Origin: Gemmatimonas sp. | GTDB taxonomy: Bacteria > Gemmatimonadota > Gemmatimonadetes > Gemmatimonadales > Gemmatimonadaceae | DNA: 36,199 nt | Direction: 5' to 3' | Assembly: GCA_011390935.1 (NCBI GenBank) | Contig: JAABRL010000045.1 | Location: 1-36,199 of the forward strand | Part shown: positions 32,341 to 36,199 of the stretch, piece by piece | Position numbering within the stretch: the stretch's first letter is position 1 | Layout: each line of letters starts with the position of its first letter | Made by a program: the position numbers and the translations under genes | The notes under the pieces: model-generated | The model's input: the letters and a program-made list of their open reading frames with translations, nothing else | Database searches by the model: none | Told to the model about the DNA's origin: nothing

Positions 32341-32475
32341 TCAAAGCCAGGGACGCCAGCTCCATGCGAGCAGATGCGCACCAACCGCCGTCAGCACAAA
32401 CGCCGACATGCCCATGATGAAATAGCCGTGGAACGCACGGGCCTCTTCATCATTCATTCCGCCTTTGTTCTCCAT
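32341..32475 (-). CDS. pufB: Light-harvesting beta polypeptide
   Basis: A 44-residue antenna beta protein, first gene of the puf operon. The core DEEARAFHGYFIMGMSAFVL holds the N-terminal His16, and the membrane helix ends with GAHLLAWSWRPWL. There His34 binds bacteriochlorophyll and Trp43 at His+9 is the conserved WRPW residue. ATG 32475 was chosen because GGGAGG is 4 bases upstream; ATG 32478 would be only 1 base from it. The frame is open further upstream, but that is leader sequence. Only one beta gene is present for two alpha genes here. Confidence 0.93.
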   Translation of the reverse strand: MENKGGMNDEEARAFHGYFIMGMSAFVLTAVGAHLLAWSWRPWL

Positions 32476-32569
32476 CATTCCTCCCGAGTGGGACGAGGCT
32501 GCCGCGACATCCCTCGCGGCGGGGAAGGACGATCCAATCGGAACGCCCTCAGTAACTGTTCCTGCAAGC

Positions 32570-32613
32570 TGTAAACTGTGCATTACACCTGAAAGCGTCA
32601 AGAAGAATTTACG
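32570..32613. promoter_or_regulatory. Two PpsR-type boxes spaced 8 bp between pufB and bchO
   Basis: Box 1, TGTAAACTGTGCATTACA (32570-32587), is an exact TGT-N12-ACA match. Exactly 8 bp later box 2, CGTCAAGAAGAATTTACG (32596-32613), shares 14 of 18 bases with one of the boxes near bchF and is flanked by AAAG/CTTT symmetry. An 8-bp gap between paired sites is the classical CrtJ/PpsR arrangement. The minus-strand TTGACG inside box 2 may be the puf -35; no convincing -10 was found. Box 2 lies 41 bp before the bchO ATG, so both divergent units may be controlled. Confidence 0.62.
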
Positions 32614-32654
32614 CTTTTCGAGAACTTTTCCGTCATTTCACCAGTTCGAATGCC

Positions 32655-33530
32655 ATGATCGGTCTAAATGTCCCAATTGCGTGGCCAAATTCCGCCAAGA
32701 GTCGGCTGCTGACCGTCCGCAACGTCCGATGGCACGTCCAGGACGCCGGAGATGGCCCCATCGTGCTGCTCCTCCACGGCACAGCCGGCTCTACCCACCA
32801 GTGGGGAGATGTCATCCCACGGTTGACGGCCCATGCGCGGATCATCGCCCCGGATCTCCCGGGCCATGCCTTCACCCACGTGCCGCAGGGGCTGGGACAG
32901 GACGTGTTCTCCCTCGCCGGCATGGCCAAGGCCGTCGCCGACCTCTGTGAGGCGCTCGAGGTGCGTCCCGCCCTCGTGGCCGGCCACTCCGCCGGCGCCG
33001 CCGTGGCCCTGCGCATGACGCTGGACGGCCTCGTCGCCCCGGAAGCCATTCTGGGCTTCAATCCGGCCCTCGTGCCGCCACCGGAGGCCTACGTGTCGCT
33101 GGTGGCCCCATTCCTTGGCCCCATCGTGGAATCGCGCCTCGTGGGCGGCAGCGCCGCCTGGCTCGCGCGGGAAACGGGGCTCATCGCCCGCATGCTCGGC
33201 TCCAGCGGTTCCACGCTCACCGACGCGCAGCGCACGATCTATCGCGACCTGTGCGCGAACGAGTCGCACGTGGCCGCTGCCCTGGCCATGATGAGCCGCT
33301 GGGACCTGCCCGCGCTGTTGCGCGATGCGGCCGGCCTGACCGTGCCTTTCACCGCGTTCGCCGGTGCACGTGATCGCTGGGTGCCGGCGCGCCAACTCGA
33401 GACGGTGGTCGCGCGCATTCCCGGCGCGCGCTTCGAGCTCGTAAACGACGCCGGGCACCTCATCCCTGATGAGGTGCCCGGCGTTGTGGTCACGGCAATC
33501 CTGCATGCGCTCTCGCAAGCGGCCGGCTAG
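32655..33530 (+). CDS. bchO: Alpha/beta hydrolase associated with Mg chelatase
   Basis: Alpha/beta-hydrolase-fold protein found in bch clusters, usually beside bchI/bchD, and thought to assist Mg chelation; its reaction is unproven. The 291-residue protein has the BchO-like start [20 protein letters not shown], oxyanion region [15 protein letters not shown], nucleophile elbow [10 protein letters not shown] (Ser near residue 114), and the acid/His end [14 protein letters not shown] and DAGHLIPDE. Here it stands alone on the plus strand, away from bchI/D, divergent from puf and convergent with bchZ. Its TAG lies in a CTAG palindrome that also provides the bchZ stop. The ribosome site at ATG 32655 is weak. 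Confidence 0.93.
   Translation: MIGLNVPIAWPNSAKSRLLTVRNVRWHVQDAGDGPIVLLLHGTAGSTHQWGDVIPRLTAHARIIAPDLPGHAFTHVPQGLGQDVFSLAGMAKAVADLCEALEVRPALVAGHSAGAAVALRMTLDGLVAPEAILGFNPALVPPPEAYVSLVAPFLGPIVESRLVGGSAAWLARETGLIARMLGSSGSTLTDAQRTIYRDLCANESHVAAALAMMSRWDLPALLRDAAGLTVPFTAFAGARDRWVPARQLETVVARIPGARFELVNDAGHLIPDEVPGVVVTAILHALSQAAG
33448..33484. terminator. Perfect 17-bp hairpin inside the end of bchO, probable terminator of bchYZ
   Basis: ACGCCGGGCACCTCATC (33448-33464), loop CCT, GATGAGGTGCCCGGCGT (33468-33484): a perfect stem that extends by a G-T and two more pairs. It lies in bchO coding sequence, 43 bp downstream of the bchZ stop when read on the minus strand, where CGTTTACGAG follows. It fits a terminator for the bchYZ transcript; the T-run is poor on either strand, so efficiency is uncertain. 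It encodes the conserved [10 protein letters not shown] part of BchO. Confidence 0.55.
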
Positions 33531-34984
33531 GCACCCACGCCCTGAACGGCGCGGCGTGAGGCCAGCACATGGTCGCGTGTCACCTCACCGTCGCCCAGCT
33601 CGCGCGCGTCCTTCTCGGCCGCATCGCGCAGCCGCTTCGCCACCGAGATGCGAATGAGCACCGGCTGCGACTCGCACAGCTCGTCGAGCAGCGCCTTCGC
33701 ATCGTCGCTCCACGGCAGCTCCTGGTGCAATCGGCTCGGCGTGGCGTCGATCTTGTCCATGTCCGTGCCGAGCGGCAGGATGTGAAAGAGGGCATCGAAC
33801 AGCTGATTGCACACTTCCTGGATGAGATACGTCGCACCCGCGTAGCCCATGAACGGCGTGCCCGTGTGTCGGCGCACGATCGCGCCCGGGAACGACGCCG
33901 GGATGTACATGGCGCGTGATCCGTTTTCAGCCAGGTACATGCGTTCGTTGTAGCTGCCGAACATGATCAGCGGCGGCTTTTCCTTGATCGCCGCACGCAC
34001 CGCCTGATTGTCCGGCTTCACGCCGGGACGGCGCGCAAAGCTGAAGGTGCAGGGCAGCCCCATCTCCGTCTCCAGGAAATGGCGAATGCCGCGTGCGTGC
34101 GTCTCGTTGGCCACGATCGCAAAACTGGCCGTGCCGAAGAAGTCCTGCGTGACCGAACGCCACAGATCCCACAACGGCTTGATCGTGGTGTGCTTCTCCT
34201 GCTCGATGAACGGCTCCGGATCGAGGCCGAGCAGTTCGCCGAGCGTGCGCAGGAACTTGGTGGTGCTGTGCAATCCGATCGGTGCCTGCAGGAACGGCAC
34301 TTCGAGATCTTCGCACAGCATGCGCCCGAACTCGCGGTACATGCAGATGTTCACATCGGCATCCACCAGTCGCGGCACATCCTGCAGGTGGCTGCCGAGC
34401 GGGAACACCATGTTGATCTCGGCACCGATCCCTTCCACGAGCCGCCGCATTTCCGCGAGGTCGCTCCACGTGTTGAAGTAGCCGTAGATCGGACCGATGA
34501 GATTCACGCGCGGCTTCTCGCCGGGCTCACGCTCACGCTTCTTCGGACGCACGCCCTTCTTGAGGCCGTACTCCGTCCACAGCCAATACATGGCACGGTT
34601 CGCGGCCTGCCACTGATCTTCGTCGATGGTGCGCGGCAGGAAGCGTTGAATGTTCGTGCCTTCGGGCGTCACACCACCGCCGATCATTTCGGCGATGGAC
34701 CCGGTCACCACCACGGCGGGCAGTTCGGGATCGAGCACACGGTGCGCACGACGCATGGCGCCTTCGGTGCCGGTCTGTCCGAGTTCTTCTTCGCCCAGAC
34801 CGGTTACCACGATCGGCAGCTCATGCGGCGGCAACGCGTCGGTGTAGTGCAGCACCGACGTGACGGGCAGGTTCTCACACCCCACCGGCCCGTCGATCAC
34901 CACCTGCATGCCCTTGATCGCGGTGAAGACATACACCGCGCCCCAATACCCGCCAGCGCGGTCGAGGTCGATGATGAGTGTCAT
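33527..34984 (-). CDS. bchZ: Chlorophyllide a reductase subunit Z
   Basis: With BchY it forms the catalytic component of the nitrogenase-like enzyme that reduces ring B of chlorophyllide, the step that makes a bacteriochlorin. The 485-residue protein begins [20 protein letters not shown]. It has [20 protein letters not shown] with a cluster Cys, [20 protein letters not shown], the [20 protein letters not shown] segment, and the C-terminal helical end with [16 protein letters not shown] 34984 overlaps the bchY stop by ATGA; an upstream open frame to 35764 is inside bchY and is not coding. It is convergent with bchO and shares a CTAG stop with it. Confidence 0.97.
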   Translation of the reverse strand: MTLIIDLDRAGGYWGAVYVFTAIKGMQVVIDGPVGCENLPVTSVLHYTDALPPHELPIVVTGLGEEELGQTGTEGAMRRAHRVLDPELPAVVVTGSIAEMIGGGVTPEGTNIQRFLPRTIDEDQWQAANRAMYWLWTEYGLKKGVRPKKREREPGEKPRVNLIGPIYGYFNTWSDLAEMRRLVEGIGAEINMVFPLGSHLQDVPRLVDADVNICMYREFGRMLCEDLEVPFLQAPIGLHSTTKFLRTLGELLGLDPEPFIEQEKHTTIKPLWDLWRSVTQDFFGTASFAIVANETHARGIRHFLETEMGLPCTFSFARRPGVKPDNQAVRAAIKEKPPLIMFGSYNERMYLAENGSRAMYIPASFPGAIVRRHTGTPFMGYAGATYLIQEVCNQLFDALFHILPLGTDMDKIDATPSRLHQELPWSDDAKALLDELCESQPVLIRISVAKRLRDAAEKDARELGDGEVTRDHVLASRRAVQGVGA

Positions 34985-36199
34985 ACCATCGCCTCGGCCT
35001 TGCGCTTCTTGTTGAGCTTTTCGATGTGGCGGCGATAGTGCTCGCGGAACTCCGGGCGATCCTGCGGGACTTCTTCCCACACGCCGGCGTTGTAGCCGCT
35101 GCCCACGTCGCCGAAGAACGACTTCATTTCGTCGAAGCGATGCTTGTTGGCCATGGCCGTGTTCACCACCATGCCGAGCGAGCCGGCACCGGCGGGACCG
35201 AAGAGCGGGCGCGCCGAAATGAGGTTGGTGAAGTACAGCGACGGAATGGTGAGCTCCTTGGCCTTCTGCACCACGGGCGTGGTACCGATGGCGAGATCTG
35301 GCTGGAACTCCTGCATCGCGGCGAGATCCTGTTCGAGCGACGCACGGAACTGCACGTGCACACCCTTCGCTTCGAGCCACTCGCGATCGGCATCGCTGAA
35401 GCGCGTGCGCGGGCAAGCGCTGCCCACGTAGCGCACATCGGCGCCGCTCTCGATGAGCAAGCGCGCCACGAGCAACTCCGACCCTTCGTAGCCGCTGAGC
35501 GTGATGCGCCCCTTGATGGGCACGGTGGAGAGCGCACCCTTGATCGCCGGCAGCACCCGATTCTTGGTGGCGTCGATCAGGTCGCGCTTCACGTTGGCCA
35601 TGTCGCCGATCGCATCGAGCCACGCCGCGGTGCCATCGTAGCCGACGGGGCCGGAGCCCACGATCGGACGGCCCGCGGCTTCGAACTCGCGGAACGATGC
35701 GGTATAGAACGGGTGAATCGCGGCCACGCCGACGCAGTCGAGCGCCGCATACAACTCGCGCCACTCACGCGTTGGGACCACCGGACCAGCCGCGAGCCCC
35801 AATCCATCGAGCAACATGCCAATACCGACGGGATCGGCGGGGAACATCTCGCCCACGAGCGTGACGGTGGGCTTCTGCGCCTTGCCGCCACGCGGTGCCT
35901 GCACGGGTCCCGCTTCGGCTTCGGTACGCGCGTAACGCAACATCGCACCGGCGAGCACGTCCTTCGCTTCGGCATGCGTGGGCACACCAAAGCCCGGCAC
36001 GTCGATGCCGATGATGCGCACGCCGTTGATCTCCTTGGGGAGGATCTGCAGCGGGACGCCCGACGCGGTCGGCACGCACAGGTTGGTGATCACGATCGCG
36101 TCGTACAGCGCGGGATCGGCCATCTCGTGCACGGCGTCGCGAATGTCCTCGAACAGCTTGCCGGTAACGAGCGATTCGGAGTTGAACGGCACATAGCCC
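34981..36199 (-). CDS. bchY: Chlorophyllide a reductase subunit Y, 5' end outside window
   Basis: Catalytic partner of BchZ. The frame is open to the window edge; the first visible residues are [20 protein letters not shown], a conserved internal BchY segment, so the true start lies to the right. Also seen are [20 protein letters not shown] with a cluster Cys, [18 protein letters not shown], and [20 protein letters not shown] near the end. About 405 residues are present; the family is usually around 480-520. It overlaps bchZ by 4 bp. BchX, the ATP-binding partner, would be expected just beyond the right edge. Confidence 0.96.
   Translation of the reverse strand, partial: GYVPFNSESLVTGKLFEDIRDAVHEMADPALYDAIVITNLCVPTASGVPLQILPKEINGVRIIGIDVPGFGVPTHAEAKDVLAGAMLRYARTEAEAGPVQAPRGGKAQKPTVTLVGEMFPADPVGIGMLLDGLGLAAGPVVPTREWRELYAALDCVGVAAIHPFYTASFREFEAAGRPIVGSGPVGYDGTAAWLDAIGDMANVKRDLIDATKNRVLPAIKGALSTVPIKGRITLSGYEGSELLVARLLIESGADVRYVGSACPRTRFSDADREWLEAKGVHVQFRASLEQDLAAMQEFQPDLAIGTTPVVQKAKELTIPSLYFTNLISARPLFGPAGAGSLGMVVNTAMANKHRFDEMKSFFGDVGSGYNAGVWEEVPQDRPEFREHYRRHIEKLNKKRKAEAMV

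Noticed and set aside
34985..35764. Extended start of bchZ at 35764
   Set aside because: The upstream part is a frame inside bch[16 protein letters not shown] at 34984 is the family start and overlaps the bchY stop by ATGA.

Overview
The window is the core of a photosynthesis gene cluster of an aerobic anoxygenic phototroph with a type-2 (purple-type) reaction centre. Gene content and order (bchF-N-B-H-L-M followed by lhaA and puh genes, acsF inside the run, a two-piece H subunit, one LH beta gene with two alpha genes) fit phototrophic Gemmatimonadota such as Gemmatimonas phototrophica. That phylum is believed to have received its photosynthesis genes from proteobacteria by horizontal transfer. 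The assignment comes from family recognition and remembered gene order, not from a search.

Layout, left to right. (1) 1-7405, minus strand: aerR, ppsR, bchG, a PucC-family gene (bch2/ORF428 type), bchP and hemA (glutamyl-tRNA reductase, cut by the window edge). These give the redox/light/B12 regulators, the last two steps of bacteriochlorophyll a synthesis, and the first committed step of tetrapyrrole synthesis by the C5 route. (2) 7406-7576: divergent control region with a perfect 13-bp inverted repeat that places a TTGACA -35 box in each arm. (3) 7577-21767, plus strand: one long, mostly overlapping operon bchF-N-B-H-L-M, an unknown 108-residue membrane protein gene, acsF, lhaA, puhA in two genes, puhB and puhC, closed by a clear intrinsic terminator. 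(4) 21810-28446, minus strand: five genes with no known photosynthetic role, namely a von Willebrand A protein, a PP2C phosphatase, an atypical protein kinase, and two paralogous membrane-anchored proteins of unknown function. The first three resemble the TerY-P type phosphorylation triads. (5) 28563-32475, minus strand: puf operon pufB-A1-A2-L-M-C with its own terminator and an internal mRNA hairpin. (6) 32476-32654: control region with two PpsR-type boxes 8 bp apart. (7) bchO on plus, convergent with bchY-bchZ on minus, which run off the right edge.

How the genes work together: HemA feeds tetrapyrrole synthesis; BchH (helped by BchO, with BchI/D outside the window) inserts Mg; BchM methylates; AcsF makes ring E using O2; BchL/N/B reduce ring D in the dark; BchF hydrates the C3 vinyl group; BchY/Z (with BchX outside) reduce ring B; BchG and BchP attach and saturate the tail. 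Puf, Puh and LhaA proteins form and assemble the reaction centre and light-harvesting rings. PpsR with its antirepressor AerR probably represses through TGT-N12-ACA boxes seen near bchF/aerR, pufB/bchO and bchG.

Most notable: the split H subunit; two LH alpha genes of which one lacks the Trp expected in a red-absorbing LH1; the inserted vWA/PP2C/kinase system with two paralogous partners; and a PpsR with only one cysteine. No tRNA, rRNA, CRISPR array or insertion sequence was recognised, and no gene-free stretch exceeds 300 bases.
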